A DNA stretch of 64,000 nucleotides from an uncultured SAR324 cluster bacterium (GCA_905182865.1 CAJJCY010000004.1:744001-808000), one strand, 5' to 3'. Shown: positions 46,634 through 57,598, numbered from the stretch's first letter. Notes: generated by a model not told the origin, from the letters alone. A program made the numbers and translations.

Positions 46634-47070
46634 TGCCTCAAAAACAAATGCTGGTCCGTCCTTACAGAACTGATGATGAAGAATCTCTTGTCTCACTCTG
46701 GCAAGTCTGCGAATTAACAGTTCCATGGAATAATCCTCATAAAGACATTGCCAGAAAGCTTCAGGTTCAGCCTGAACTATTTTTGGTCGGTATTTTGGAT
46801 AGTCGTTTAATTGCCACCGTGATGGGAGGTTATGACGGTCACCGCGGGTGGATAAATTATTTGGCGGTCCATCCTGATTTTCAAGGAAAGGGGTACGGAC
46901 AGGAAATCATGAATTCTGTGGAAACAGGACTGCGGGAAATGGGTTGTCCCAAAATCAATTTGCAGATTCGTACGGGAAACGATAAGATTGAATCCTTCTA
47001 CCAAAAACTTGGTTTTACCAACGATCAAGTAGTCAGTATGGGAAAACGGATGGAAGCCGATCATTCCTGA
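46633..47070 (+). CDS. GNAT-family acetyltransferase (YpeA-like)
   Basis: MLVRPYRTDDEESLVSLWQVCEL, GHRGWINYLAVHPDFQGKGYGQEIM. Confidence 0.9.
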   Translation: MPQKQMLVRPYRTDDEESLVSLWQVCELTVPWNNPHKDIARKLQVQPELFLVGILDSRLIATVMGGYDGHRGWINYLAVHPDFQGKGYGQEIMNSVETGLREMGCPKINLQIRTGNDKIESFYQKLGFTNDQVVSMGKRMEADHS

Positions 47071-47115
47071 AATACCCTTTAAATTACAATCGTGACCACT
47101 TGCTTGAGATAAGTT

Positions 47116-48099
47116 ATGCCTGAGTTAATAATGATTGCCATCTATATCATTGGCGGACTAATTCTACTTTATTTTGGTGCCAACTGGTTGGTTCAGGGTG
47201 CCATAACCCTGTCATTGCATTTAGGGTTAAGTCCTTTGATTGTAGGTCTAACAGTCGTGGCACTTGGAACAAGTCTTCCTGAAGCACTCGTCAGTGTACA
47301 GGCAGCCATAGGACATCAGGGAGGAATTGCTATTGGAAACGTTGTTGGTTCTAATATTCTTAACATTGCGTTGATTCTCGGACTCTCAGCCTTTTTCAAT
47401 CCACTTAAAGTTGATTCTCATCTGGTCAAAGCAGACATACCTCTGTTAGCAGGAGCAACTTTTATGTTGGTTGTCCTACTTGAGGATTTTCACATTTCCC
47501 GCATGGAAGGCGCGTTTTTGCTGTTGTGTATTGTAGGTTATGTGGCTGGAAATATAATGACCGTCAAAAGAACTTCTCCGGAAGAGAACAAAATAGAGGG
47601 GGTGGAAGTACCGGAAGATCATCGCAAAAATTTGTGGCGAGATATCAGTTTTTTGTTTATTGGGCTGATTGCATTGGCTTTCGGTTCAAATTTCCTGGTA
47701 ACAGGTGCGGTTGACCTCGCCAGAATCTGGGGATTGAGCGAAGCACTGATTGGACTGACAATTGTTTCGATTGGTACAGGAACTCCGGAAATGGCAACGG
47801 CCCTGATGGCTGCTTACCGGAAGAGATCCGACCTTGCGATTGGGAATGCCGTCGGGTCAAATCTATTCAATATCATGTTTGTCCTAGGCATTGCCGCACT
47901 CGTTGCTCCACTCGACGGAAAAGGCATTTCTTCCATTGATCTTTATGTAATGCTTGGTGTTACATTCCTGCTGCTACCTACAGTTTGGACCGGTCGAATC
48001 CTTGACCGCAAGGAAGGATTCCTTTTCCTGGCAATTTATTTGCAGCGCTTCGTTGCGCCTCTTAATGCACTACAAGAAATGTTTTCAGATTTTTCATAA
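47116..48099 (+). CDS. Calcium/sodium antiporter (CaCA family)
   Basis: Two repeats: VGLTVVALGTSLPEALVSVQAA...GNVVGSNILNI and IGLTIVSIGTGTPEMATALMAA...GNAVGSNLFNI. Confidence 0.93.
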   Translation: MPELIMIAIYIIGGLILLYFGANWLVQGAITLSLHLGLSPLIVGLTVVALGTSLPEALVSVQAAIGHQGGIAIGNVVGSNILNIALILGLSAFFNPLKVDSHLVKADIPLLAGATFMLVVLLEDFHISRMEGAFLLLCIVGYVAGNIMTVKRTSPEENKIEGVEVPEDHRKNLWRDISFLFIGLIALAFGSNFLVTGAVDLARIWGLSEALIGLTIVSIGTGTPEMATALMAAYRKRSDLAIGNAVGSNLFNIMFVLGIAALVAPLDGKGISSIDLYVMLGVTFLLLPTVWTGRILDRKEGFLFLAIYLQRFVAPLNALQEMFSDFS

Positions 48100-49383
48100 G
48101 CAGTTCAAAGCCTGATCTAAATCTGAAATAATATCTTCGACACACTCAATTCCAATGGAAAGACGAATCACTTCCTGTCCTGCACCTGCTGCGATACGTT
48201 GTTCCTCTGTGAGTTGTCGATGAGTGGTGGAAGCTGGATGGAGAATCAGTGAGCGAGTGTCACCAATGTTGGCCACATGACTGAACAACTTAACGGCTTC
48301 CAGCATTTTTAAGCCGCTTTCATAACCCCCCTTGACACCAAAAGTAAAAACAGAACCTGTACCTTCAGGCAAATATTTTTTCCCAAGCTCAAAATAAGGA
48401 CTTGATTCGAGACCAGCGAAAGAAACCCATTCTACGTTAGCCTGTTTTTCAAGAAATTTTGCTACAGCCAAACCGTTGGAACAGTGCCGTTCCATGCGCA
48501 AAGGCAAGGTTTCAATGCCGTTAAGAGTAATCCAGGCATTCATTGGAGATTGCGTACAGCCAAGATCTCGCAAACTGATGGCGTGACTGTACATGGTGTA
48601 TGCAAGGTCTCCAAAAGTTTCTGCAAATGTGAGTCCGTTATATTCCGGTGAGGGCGCACTCAAACTTGGAAATTTGGAATTTCCCAACCAGGGGAATTTT
48701 CCTGAATCAATAACCACTCCTCCGACCGCATTTCCCTGTCCTGACAGGAATTTTGTTGTGGAATGCACTACCAAATCCGCTCCCCATTCAAATGGTTGAC
48801 ACAAAAAAGGAGTCGCCATCGTGTTGTCTACAATCAGAGGTACTCCTGCTTCTTCAGCAACTTTAGCAATTGCTTCCAGGTCAACAACAACTCCACCGGG
48901 ATTGGCAAGGTTTTCAATAAAAATTGCTCGAGTTTTTTCAGTAACCGCCTTGCGGAAAGCTTCCGGATTATCGGTGTCAACAAAAACTGCATTCCAGCCA
49001 AATTTCTGGTAACTTTTTCCCATTAAATTGATCGTTCCGCCGTACAATTTGTCTGCCACTATCACCTCCATTCCTGGAGCCATCAACGGAAACAAAGCCA
49101 GAGTTTCCGCAGCATGTCCGGAAGAGGTTACTGTTCCACCGCGACCGCCTTCCAGAGTAGCCAGCTTTTCTTCTAAAGCTGCTACAGTTGGGTTAGTCAA
49201 ACGAGAATAAATAAAGCCTGGTTCCTGCAAGTTAAACAGTGATGCAGCATGGTCTGCGTCATCAAATACATAGGCGGTAGTTTGATAAATTGGAAAAGAG
49301 CGCGCACCTGTCGTTGGATCTGGAGCCGTTCCAGAATGAACTGCAAGTGTATTAAAACCATATTCTGGATGCAGTTTTTTCAT
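48094..49383 (-). CDS. metY: O-acetylhomoserine sulfhydrylase (PLP-dependent, MetY type)
   Basis: FNTLAVHSGTAPDPTTGARSFPIYQTTAYVFDD; VHSTTKFLSGQGNAVGGVVIDSGKF. Confidence 0.92.
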   Translation of the reverse strand: MKKLHPEYGFNTLAVHSGTAPDPTTGARSFPIYQTTAYVFDDADHAASLFNLQEPGFIYSRLTNPTVAALEEKLATLEGGRGGTVTSSGHAAETLALFPLMAPGMEVIVADKLYGGTINLMGKSYQKFGWNAVFVDTDNPEAFRKAVTEKTRAIFIENLANPGGVVVDLEAIAKVAEEAGVPLIVDNTMATPFLCQPFEWGADLVVHSTTKFLSGQGNAVGGVVIDSGKFPWLGNSKFPSLSAPSPEYNGLTFAETFGDLAYTMYSHAISLRDLGCTQSPMNAWITLNGIETLPLRMERHCSNGLAVAKFLEKQANVEWVSFAGLESSPYFELGKKYLPEGTGSVFTFGVKGGYESGLKMLEAVKLFSHVANIGDTRSLILHPASTTHRQLTEEQRIAAGAGQEVIRLSIGIECVEDIISDLDQALNCL

Positions 49384-49879
49384 TAAAACCTCTTCCTGCG
49401 ATTACTGATTACACCTGTATTGATTCCGTTCCAGCCCAGCTCACCAGTCAAGCGGGCATATTCAATTTTAGGACAGCGGTTTTGTACAACGTCTAACCCG
49501 CGCGCCTCGGCTCGGTGGCGGCTTCTTCGTTAGCGATTCCAAGCTGCATCCAGAAAACTTTTGCTCCAATTTTAATGGCCTCTTCTACCAGTTCTGGAGC
49601 ATCTTCTGCCGGGCGAAAAATATCAACCATGTCCACAGTTCCAGAGAGTGAAGATAAATCAGGAAACACCGTTTCTCCACAAATTTTTTGTCCAGCTGCA
49701 CCAGGATTGACCGGAATAACCTTAAATCCTTTTTTAAGTAAATATTTCATGACAAAATTGCTGGGACGGTTCCAGGTTGCACTGGCTCCAACCATTGCAA
49801 TGCTGCGTACATTTTTTAGTATTTCACGAATATAAGAATCCGGATAGGAGTTGTGATCAACGGATGCAGGATCGGGCAT
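49383..49879 (-). CDS. CoA-binding protein (YccU type), one frameshift near 49493
   Basis: IREILKNVRSIAMVGASATWNRPSNFVMKYLLKKGFKVIPVNPG; after the shift LDVVQNRCPKIEYARLTGELGWNGINTGVISNRRKRF, stop overlapping the metY start. Confidence 0.85.
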
Positions 49880-50136
49880 GGAAGAAAATCAGGATTAGCG
49901 GTGATTAGTCTTGGATGGATACCTTAGCAAAATATATCACGCCACGAAAATAAATTCAACGTTATGCATCAGGCTAAAGGTAAACATAAGGAGGAAAAAA
50001 TTAGTAAGATTCATATTTCGTGGGTCATCAAGCGCAAAGGCTAAAGCGCTTTCAACCAAAAACTATCAGTTATTAACAGGTTCCTGAATTCATCTGTGAT
50101 AATGCTTGACCTGAAAACGTATGGCAGTACCGTTTT

Positions 50137-50319
50137 TCATTCCCAAATCATATCAATAAATTTACCTTTACCATCCCATTTATCTGTAATTGCCGAAGAT
50201 TTACTGTTATCCTCTCTCTGTGACAACACACTAAAACTTTTTGTTACAGGAGAAACAATAAACCAGGAAATTGCAAATATTGCTAGAGCAATTGCCAAAA
50301 AGACTTTCCAACTTTTCAT
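50137..50319 (-). CDS. Small single-TM protein
   Basis: 60 aa MKSWKVFLAIALAIFAISWFIVSPVTKS...; upstream GGAGG at good spacing. Confidence 0.5.
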   Translation of the reverse strand: MKSWKVFLAIALAIFAISWFIVSPVTKSFSVLSQREDNSKSSAITDKWDGKGKFIDMIWE

Positions 50320-50848
50320 ACTTCCTCCTTCACAGAAGAGCAGTGGACATATTTATTTGAAAACAAAGTGGTAAAACAGTAAAGCGATGTTAAATATATT
50401 AGAAGCAGATAAAGAGTTCGATCTCAACAGCTTTCCCTGCAACTATAATTCTATACCTATTGGTTCTGTAGTCAACTCTATAATTTGTGGAGAAACAGGC
50501 AAAATATAAAAATGCAAGAAGGTATTCTCAAGATTGAACAGAACAAAGTGCATTTCCCTGACTTAATATCTATGAAATAACCAGTACTTTGAGCCAAAAC
50601 CACCTAGACAAAAATTATTTCTGAGGAGTCTTATTTATGTAAAATTATTCTGACCATCACCTTAAGAATCAATTTGATTCTGGTTTTAATCATTGATAAA
50701 ATCAAATGTAAAATAGGCAGTGTTCAACATATTTTGAAATTTACTGCTTTTTTTCTGTACTGAGGTCGAATCTTTTGAGTCCTCTGTAACTGATTGGGAA
50801 TTAAAAAGACACTTTGAACGAATATAAATAATTTACAGGATAATAAAA

Positions 50849-51619
50849 TGAGATTAGAAAATAAGGTTGCCCTCATTACAGGCGCATCAAGTGGAATTGG
50901 GAAAGAATCTGCGCTGTTGTTTGCAAAAGAAGGTGCAAAAATTGTAGCAGTTGACGTACAGACTGCTTCCAAAAAAAACAGTTTCAGAAATTAAAGCTAC
51001 TGGAGGCGAAGCGATTTATACACATGCGGATATTTCCAAAGCAGCAGACTGCGAAAATATGGTTAAAACCGCAGAAGATCAATTCGGCAAACTGAATGTG
51101 ATGTTTAACAATGCCGGAATCATGGACAGCCGTGATGACAATGCGCTTGTTACAGAGGAAGAGGTTTGGGATTTAACGATGGCAATTAACCTTAAAGGAG
51201 TGTTTCTCGGCTGCAAATACGGAATTGCCGCCATGCTCCGAGCCGGTGGGGGGTCGATCATCAACACCGCTTCTTTCGTAGGACTGATGGGTGCAGCGAC
51301 TCCTCAGGTAGCCTACACCGCCAGCAAAGGAGGTGTGATTGCCCTGACTCGTGAATTATCCGTAATTCACGCACGTGAAAACATCCGGGTCAATGCCCTT
51401 TGTCCGGGACCTTTGCGCACTGAATTGCTGATGAAGTTCCTTGATACTGAAGCCAAAAAACAAAAACGGCTGGTACATATTCCTATGGGTCGTTTTGGAG
51501 AAGCAAAAGAAATGGCACAGGCAGCTTTATTTTTAGCTTCCGATGAGTCGTCATACACCACCGGAACAGAATTCGTAGTCGACGGCGGAATCACTTCAGC
51601 ATATGTAACTCCGGAGTGA
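50849..51619 (+). CDS. Short-chain dehydrogenase/reductase, one frameshift in an A-run near 50980
   Basis: [42 protein letters not shown] then shifted [22 protein letters not shown]...FNNAGIMDS...AYTASKGGV; 8 A where 7 would restore the frame. Confidence 0.92.
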
Positions 51620-51628
51620 TTTTTTCAA

Positions 51629-53137
51629 TCACTCTCCCCACTTAGCTTTTACTGCCTCACGATCTACCTCATTATTTTCGCGAGGCAGTATTTTCACAAA
51701 TTCTACTTTTCTGGGTTTCTTAAAACCCGCAATTTGTCCGCCAACATAATCACTTACTTCTTTTTCGGAAAGCTTGGATCCTTTCTTAAGCACACAAACT
51801 GCTTTCACTGCTTCGCCCCAGGTCTTATCAGTAACTCCTATAACACAGCAATCTTTAATCTCAGCATGTTTCCGCAAAACTGATTCAACCTCACCGGGAT
51901 AAACATTTTCTCCACCGGTTTTTATCAACTCTTTTTCTCCCTTTCTTTTGACATACCACAAGTATCCATCGTCATCTAAGCGTCCTATATCACCCGTGTG
52001 GTGCCAACTGTTGCGCTGGGCATATTCTGTTGCTTCGGGCATATTCCAGTATTCAAGAAAAATGTTTTCTCCCCGCACAACAATTTCGCCCTCTTCCCCT
52101 GTTGGCACCTTTTCATCTAACTCATTAACAATTGCCACGGAGTTAATCAAAGTCGACTGTCCGGAAGCACCAAGACGTTCAGAAGCTGGAGACGCAGTCA
52201 CAAAAGCCGTGGTTTCCGCTTGTCCAAAGCCCGTCCAAAAAACAGACTTGGTTTCTTCCTGTAAGCGTTTGATATTCTGTGGTCCTTCTAAACCATATAC
52301 AACCTGTAAACTTTTCAAAACTGATCCTGTTTCTTTTGCAGAGTCAAGTACACGTTCCAAAATTGGCGGAAACGAACCAAAATATGTCAGTTGTTCAGAG
52401 TCAATTAAACGCACAGCTTCTTTATCATCAAATTGTTTAAGCACTACATTTTTACCACCACCAATGAATGTCGCCCAGGCAGAAGTCAGACCCATCACAT
52501 GAAAGATCGGCAGCGCAAGTAAATGACCTTTGATGGCATCACTTCCAAAATGGTGGAGATGCACTGCCGCAGAGGCCAAAACATTTCGTTGACTGAGCAA
52601 AGCTCCTTTAGGCACACCATCCACTGCCGCAGTTGGAATAATCAACCAGCCCTCGTCCACACCGGGTTGTGGCTCAGTGAGCGGTGCAGGGTTTTCATCC
52701 AGCAGTTGGTCAAAGGATGTAGAAAGTATCGAAGCTTCATCAATACAGTAAAATTGACGATGTGGAAACACATCACTTAGTTCTTCAGCCTGCTGTTCGA
52801 AACTCGTTTGAAATAGCAAGGCTTTCGGTTTTGTACTTTCAAGCACCATGCGCATTTCGCCAGCACTTGTTCGTGTGTTCAAACAGACTGCAACTACCCC
52901 AACACGACTACAGGCAGCCAAAAGCAGTGCATATTCGGCACAGTTGTTTAGCAGAACAGCAATCCTGTCTCCTTTCTCAAAACCGGTATTCAGTAATCCC
53001 CGTGCCAGACAATTGACGTGAATTGGAATTTCCGAAAAAGTGAGTCTTAGATCACCTGAAACCAGAGCTGTTTCTTCGGATAAATTCAGGGCATTCCTCA
53101 TAATACAATCGTAAATAGAATGTTCCCGTATAGCCAT
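51629..53137 (-). CDS. Acyl-CoA synthetase / AMP-dependent ligase, copy 1
   Basis: Class I adenylate-forming enzyme: YWNMPEATEYAQRNSWHHTGDIGRLDDDGYLWYVKRKGEKELIKTGGENVYPGEVE. Confidence 0.93.
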   Translation of the reverse strand: MAIREHSIYDCIMRNALNLSEETALVSGDLRLTFSEIPIHVNCLARGLLNTGFEKGDRIAVLLNNCAEYALLLAACSRVGVVAVCLNTRTSAGEMRMVLESTKPKALLFQTSFEQQAEELSDVFPHRQFYCIDEASILSTSFDQLLDENPAPLTEPQPGVDEGWLIIPTAAVDGVPKGALLSQRNVLASAAVHLHHFGSDAIKGHLLALPIFHVMGLTSAWATFIGGGKNVVLKQFDDKEAVRLIDSEQLTYFGSFPPILERVLDSAKETGSVLKSLQVVYGLEGPQNIKRLQEETKSVFWTGFGQAETTAFVTASPASERLGASGQSTLINSVAIVNELDEKVPTGEEGEIVVRGENIFLEYWNMPEATEYAQRNSWHHTGDIGRLDDDGYLWYVKRKGEKELIKTGGENVYPGEVESVLRKHAEIKDCCVIGVTDKTWGEAVKAVCVLKKGSKLSEKEVSDYVGGQIAGFKKPRKVEFVKILPRENNEVDREAVKAKWGE

Positions 53138-53155
53138 TATTCCCTTTTCAATTTG

Positions 53156-53980
53156 TTAAAGTTCTTCCAGTAAACGTTGATGAATATTATCGAATTTCCC
53201 ATTACTCATAATTAAGACAACATCTCCTGAGCGGCAATTTGATTTTAGATGTTCAATTATGCCCTCTACTTGAGGAAATTCATAGGCAGGAATTTTGTTT
53301 TTAATCAGTGATTTCAAAACTTCCAAAACTTCCAAGCGCTGTTCTACAGGCGTCTGTTCCAAACGATGTGGTGTAGTTAAAATCACCTCGTCGGCTTCCT
53401 TGAAAGAGTCAATCAAGGCGTCCTGGTGTATTTTAAGTACGCTGGTATTGCTTCGTGGCTCAAAAACAGTAATCAAGCGGCGTCCTGGATGTTTTTGCCT
53501 GATTGCAGTCACTGTCTCACGAATCGCTGTCGGATGATGTGCAAAGTCATCATAAACAGAAATTCCGTTTACTTCTCCACGTAATTCCTGCCTTCTACGA
53601 ACACTCTGGAATGAATCAAAAGCAGCCTGAATTGTTTTGTCTGCAATTCCGTTATACCGTGCCAGTACAATCACACCCAATGCATTGAGGACGTTGTACG
53701 TTCCAAAAAGATTTAGTTCAAATTCCTGATTTTGGGTAGAACTTTCAGCACGATTGTCAAGTACCACAAAAGACATTCCTGCTTCACTGGATTTCAGATT
53801 TACTGCCTGTATATCACAAGATTTACCTAAACCAAATTTAAGTACCGGCGAAAAAGACGACTCCAAAACACTTTTTACATTTTCATCATCTCCATTGGCA
53901 ACAATCAGACCTTTCCGTGGAATAAGACGCAGCAGCAGTCTGAAGGCCTTTTTAATATCTGCAAGTGAATCAAAAATATC
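53156..53980 (-). pseudogene. mpl: mpl 3' fragment, copy 1, truncated at the duplication junction
   Basis: Identical to the C-terminal part of the 56129-57598 protein; N-terminal part replaced by junction sequence. Confidence 0.93.
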
Positions 53981-54592
53981 GAAGCGATTTATACACATGC
54001 GGATATTTCCAAAGCAGCAGACTGCGAAAATATGGTTAAAACCGCAGAAGATCAATTCGGCAAACTGAATGTGATGTTTAACAATGCCGGAATCATGGAC
54101 AGCCGTGATGACAATGCGCTTGTTACAGAGGAAGAGGTTTGGGATTTAACGATGGCAATTAACCTTAAAGGAGTGTTTCTCGGCTGCAAATACGGAATTG
54201 CCGCCATGCTCCGCGCCGGTGGGGGGTCGATCATCAACACCGCTTCTTTCGTAGGACTGATGGGTGCAGCGACTCCTCAGGTAGCCTACACCGCCAGCAA
54301 AGGAGGTGTGATTGCCCTGACTCGTGAATTATCCGTAATTCACGCACGTGAAAACATCCGGGTCAATGCCCTTTGTCCGGGACCTTTGCGCACTGAATTG
54401 CTGATGAAGTTCCTTGATACTGAAGCCAAAAAACAAAAACGGCTGGTACATATTCCTATGGGTCGTTTTGGAGAAGCAAAAGAAATGGCACAGGCAGCTT
54501 TATTTTTAGCTTCCGATGAGTCGTCATACACCACCGGAACAGAATTCGTAGTCGACGGCGGAATCACTTCAGCATATGTAACTCCGGAGTGA
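53981..54592 (+). pseudogene. SDR 3' fragment, copy 2, truncated at the duplication junction
   Basis: Begins at gaagcgatttatacac, lacks the Rossmann N-terminus; otherwise identical protein to copy 1. Confidence 0.93.
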
Positions 54593-54601
54593 TTTTTTCA
54601 A

Positions 54602-56110
54602 TCACTCTCCCCACTTAGCTTTTACTGCCTCACGATCTACCTCATTATTTTCGCGAGGCAGTATTTTCACAAATTCTACTTTTCTGGGTTTCTTAAAACC
54701 CGCAATTTGTCCGCCAACATAATCACTTACTTCTTTTTCGGAAAGCTTGGATCCTTTCTTAAGCACACAAACTGCTTTCACTGCTTCGCCCCAGGTCTTA
54801 TCAGTAACTCCTATAACACAGCAATCTTTAATCTCAGCATGTTTCCGCAAAACTGATTCAACCTCACCGGGATAAACATTTTCTCCACCGGTTTTTATCA
54901 ACTCTTTTTCTCCCTTTCTTTTGACATACCACAAGTATCCATCGTCATCTAAGCGTCCTATATCACCCGTGTGGTGCCAACTGTTGCGCTGGGCATATTC
55001 TGTTGCTTCGGGCATATTCCAGTATTCAAGAAAAATGTTTTCTCCCCGCACAACAATTTCGCCCTCTTCCCCTGTTGGCACCTTTTCATCTAACTCATTA
55101 ACAATTGCCACGGAGTTAATCAAAGTCGACTGTCCGGAAGCACCAAGACGTTCAGAAGCTGGAGACGCAGTCACAAAAGCCGTGGTTTCCGCTTGTCCAA
55201 AGCCCGTCCAAAAAACAGACTTGGTTTCTTCCTGTAAGCGTTTGATATTCTGTGGTCCTTCTAAACCATATACAACCTGTAAACTTTTCAAAACTGATCC
55301 TGTTTCTTTTGCAGAGTCAAGTACACGTTCCAAAATTGGCGGAAACGAACCAAAATATGTCAGTTGTTCAGAGTCAATTAAACGCACAGCTTCTTTATCA
55401 TCAAATTGTTTAAGCACTACATTTTTACCACCACCAATGAATGTCGCCCAGGCAGAAGTCAGACCCATCACATGAAAGATCGGCAGCGCAAGTAAATGAC
55501 CTTTGATGGCATCACTTCCAAAATGGTGGAGATGCACTGCCGCAGAGGCCAAAACATTTCGTTGACTGAGCAAAGCTCCTTTAGGCACACCATCCACTGC
55601 CGCAGTTGGAATAATCAACCAGCCCTCGTCCACACCGGGTTGTGGCTCAGTGAGCGGTGCAGGGTTTTCATCCAGCAGTTGGTCAAAGGATGTAGAAAGT
55701 ATCGAAGCTTCATCAATACAGTAAAATTGACGATGTGGAAACACATCACTTAGTTCTTCAGCCTGCTGTTCGAAACTCGTTTGAAATAGCAAGGCTTTCG
55801 GTTTTGTACTTTCAAGCACCATGCGCATTTCGCCAGCACTTGTTCGTGTGTTCAAACAGACTGCAACTACCCCAACACGACTACAGGCAGCCAAAAGCAG
55901 TGCATATTCGGCACAGTTGTTTAGCAGAACAGCAATCCTGTCTCCTTTCTCAAAACCGGTATTCAGTAATCCACGTGCCAGACAATTGACGTGAATTGGA
56001 ATTTCCGAAAAAGTGAGTCTTAGATCACCTGAAACCAGAGCTGTTTCTTCGGATAAATTCAGGGCATTCCTCATAATACAATCGTAAATAGAATGTTCCC
56101 GTATAGCCAT
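54602..56110 (-). CDS. Acyl-CoA synthetase / AMP-dependent ligase, copy 2
   Basis: Protein identical to copy 1 (502 aa). Confidence 0.93.
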   Translation of the reverse strand: MAIREHSIYDCIMRNALNLSEETALVSGDLRLTFSEIPIHVNCLARGLLNTGFEKGDRIAVLLNNCAEYALLLAACSRVGVVAVCLNTRTSAGEMRMVLESTKPKALLFQTSFEQQAEELSDVFPHRQFYCIDEASILSTSFDQLLDENPAPLTEPQPGVDEGWLIIPTAAVDGVPKGALLSQRNVLASAAVHLHHFGSDAIKGHLLALPIFHVMGLTSAWATFIGGGKNVVLKQFDDKEAVRLIDSEQLTYFGSFPPILERVLDSAKETGSVLKSLQVVYGLEGPQNIKRLQEETKSVFWTGFGQAETTAFVTASPASERLGASGQSTLINSVAIVNELDEKVPTGEEGEIVVRGENIFLEYWNMPEATEYAQRNSWHHTGDIGRLDDDGYLWYVKRKGEKELIKTGGENVYPGEVESVLRKHAEIKDCCVIGVTDKTWGEAVKAVCVLKKGSKLSEKEVSDYVGGQIAGFKKPRKVEFVKILPRENNEVDREAVKAKWGE

Positions 56111-56128
56111 TATTCCCTTTTCAATTTG

Positions 56129-57598
56129 TTAAAGTTCTTCCAGTAAACGTTGATGAATATTATCGAATTTCCCATTACTCATAATTAAGACAACATCTCC
56201 TGAGCGGCAATTTGATTTTAGATGTTCAATTATGCCCTCTACTTGAGGAAATTCATAGGCAGGAATTTTGTTTTTAATCAGTGATTTCAAAACTTCCAAA
56301 ACTTCCAAGCGCTGTTCTACAGGCGTCTGTTCCAAACGATGTGGTGTAGTTAAAATCACCTCGTCGGCTTCCTTGAAAGAGTCAATCAAGGCGTCCTGGT
56401 GTATTTTAAGTACGCTGGTATTGCTTCGTGGCTCAAAAACAGTAATCAAGCGGCGTCCTGGATGTTTTTGCCTGATTGCAGTCACTGTCTCACGAATCGC
56501 TGTCGGATGATGTGCAAAGTCATCATAAACAGAAATTCCGTTTACTTCTCCACGTAATTCCTGCCTTCTACGAACACTCTGGAATGAATCAAAAGCAGCC
56601 TGAATTGTTTTGTCTGCAATTCCGTTATACCGTGCCAGTACAATCACACCCAATGCATTGAGGACGTTGTACGTTCCAAAAAGATTTAGTTCAAATTCCT
56701 GATTTTGGGTAGAACTTTCAGCACGATTGTCAAGTACCACAAAAGACATTCCTGCTTCACTGGATTTCAGATTTACTGCCTGTATATCACAAGATTTACC
56801 TAAACCAAATTTAAGTACCGGCGAAAAAGACGACTCCAAAACACTTTTTACATTTTCATCATCTCCATTGGCAACAATCAGACCTTTCCGTGGAATAAGA
56901 CGCAGCAGCAGTCTGAAGGCCTTTTTAATATCTGCAAGTGAATCAAAAATATCTGCATGATCAAATTCGAGATTATTCAGAATTAACTGATCCGGCAGAT
57001 AGTGTAAAAATTTTGATCTTTTATCAAAAAATGCAGTGTCGTACTCATCACCTTCAGTAATAAAACAGTTACCGCTTCCATCAAGACAACTGGCTCCAAA
57101 ATTTTCTGCAATACCTCCAATCATGAAGCCCGGCTTTTTCTCTGCAGTCTCAAATACCCAGGCCAATAAAGACGTTGTAGTTGTTTTTCCGTGTGTTCCA
57201 GTGACCACAAGAGATGTTTTTCCACGTATGAAATACTCTTTCAGCAGTTCCGCCATCGAAATATACGGCAGTTTACTCTCCAGAATTGCCTCTACCTCAG
57301 GATTACCTCGCGATAGAGCATTTCCGATTACAACCAAATCAGGGACAGGCTCCAAATTTTTTGCGTCATATCCGCTCTTTACGGTTATGTTATTTTGTGA
57401 AAGAAATTCACTCATGGGAGGATAAACATTTTCATCAGAACCACATATATGATGACCACGCTGTTTCAATAACACTGCGAGAGAAGCCATTCCGGTTCCG
57501 CAGATTCCTGTAAAATAAATTAGCTTGGAATTTGAATATAGAAGAGACATCGGGTAACAAAATGTAGCTGCATTAAGAAAAACAGGAGGGAGCAGCAC
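56129..57598 (-). CDS. mpl: UDP-N-acetylmuramate:L-Ala-gamma-D-Glu-meso-DAP ligase
   Basis: IYFTGICGTGMASLAVLLKQRGHHICGSDENVYPPMSEFL, VTGTHGKTTTTSLLAWVFE, DDFAHHPTAIRETV. Confidence 0.94.
   Translation of the reverse strand: MLLPPVFLNAATFCYPMSLLYSNSKLIYFTGICGTGMASLAVLLKQRGHHICGSDENVYPPMSEFLSQNNITVKSGYDAKNLEPVPDLVVIGNALSRGNPEVEAILESKLPYISMAELLKEYFIRGKTSLVVTGTHGKTTTTSLLAWVFETAEKKPGFMIGGIAENFGASCLDGSGNCFITEGDEYDTAFFDKRSKFLHYLPDQLILNNLEFDHADIFDSLADIKKAFRLLLRLIPRKGLIVANGDDENVKSVLESSFSPVLKFGLGKSCDIQAVNLKSSEAGMSFVVLDNRAESSTQNQEFELNLFGTYNVLNALGVIVLARYNGIADKTIQAAFDSFQSVRRRQELRGEVNGISVYDDFAHHPTAIRETVTAIRQKHPGRRLITVFEPRSNTSVLKIHQDALIDSFKEADEVILTTPHRLEQTPVEQRLEVLEVLKSLIKNKIPAYEFPQVEGIIEHLKSNCRSGDVVLIMSNGKFDNIHQRLLEEL

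Larger units (their letters stand above)
51008..53980. repeat. Tandem duplication unit, copy 1 (2973 bp)
   Basis: Identical to 53981-56953 at constant offset 2973 apart from at least two single-base differences (51241 A/54214 C; 53000 C/55973 A). Confidence 0.97.
53981..56953. repeat. Tandem duplication unit, copy 2 (2973 bp)
   Basis: See copy 1; homology ends after ...caaaaatatc (56953), then unique sequence tgcatgatc. Confidence 0.97.

Noticed and set aside
50970-51000. Programmed frameshifting in the SDR A-run
   Set aside because: The needed shift is +1, not -1, at an 8-A homopolymer; an extra base from sequencing or slippage is simpler.
51948-52502. 184-aa plus-strand ORF repeated at 54921-55475
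   Set aside because: Lies antisense to the acyl-CoA ligase; repeated only because the whole segment is duplicated.
51008-56953. Composite transposon explanation for the duplication
   Set aside because: No transposase, terminal inverted repeats or target-site duplication at the unit ends; junction shows about 1 bp microhomology only.
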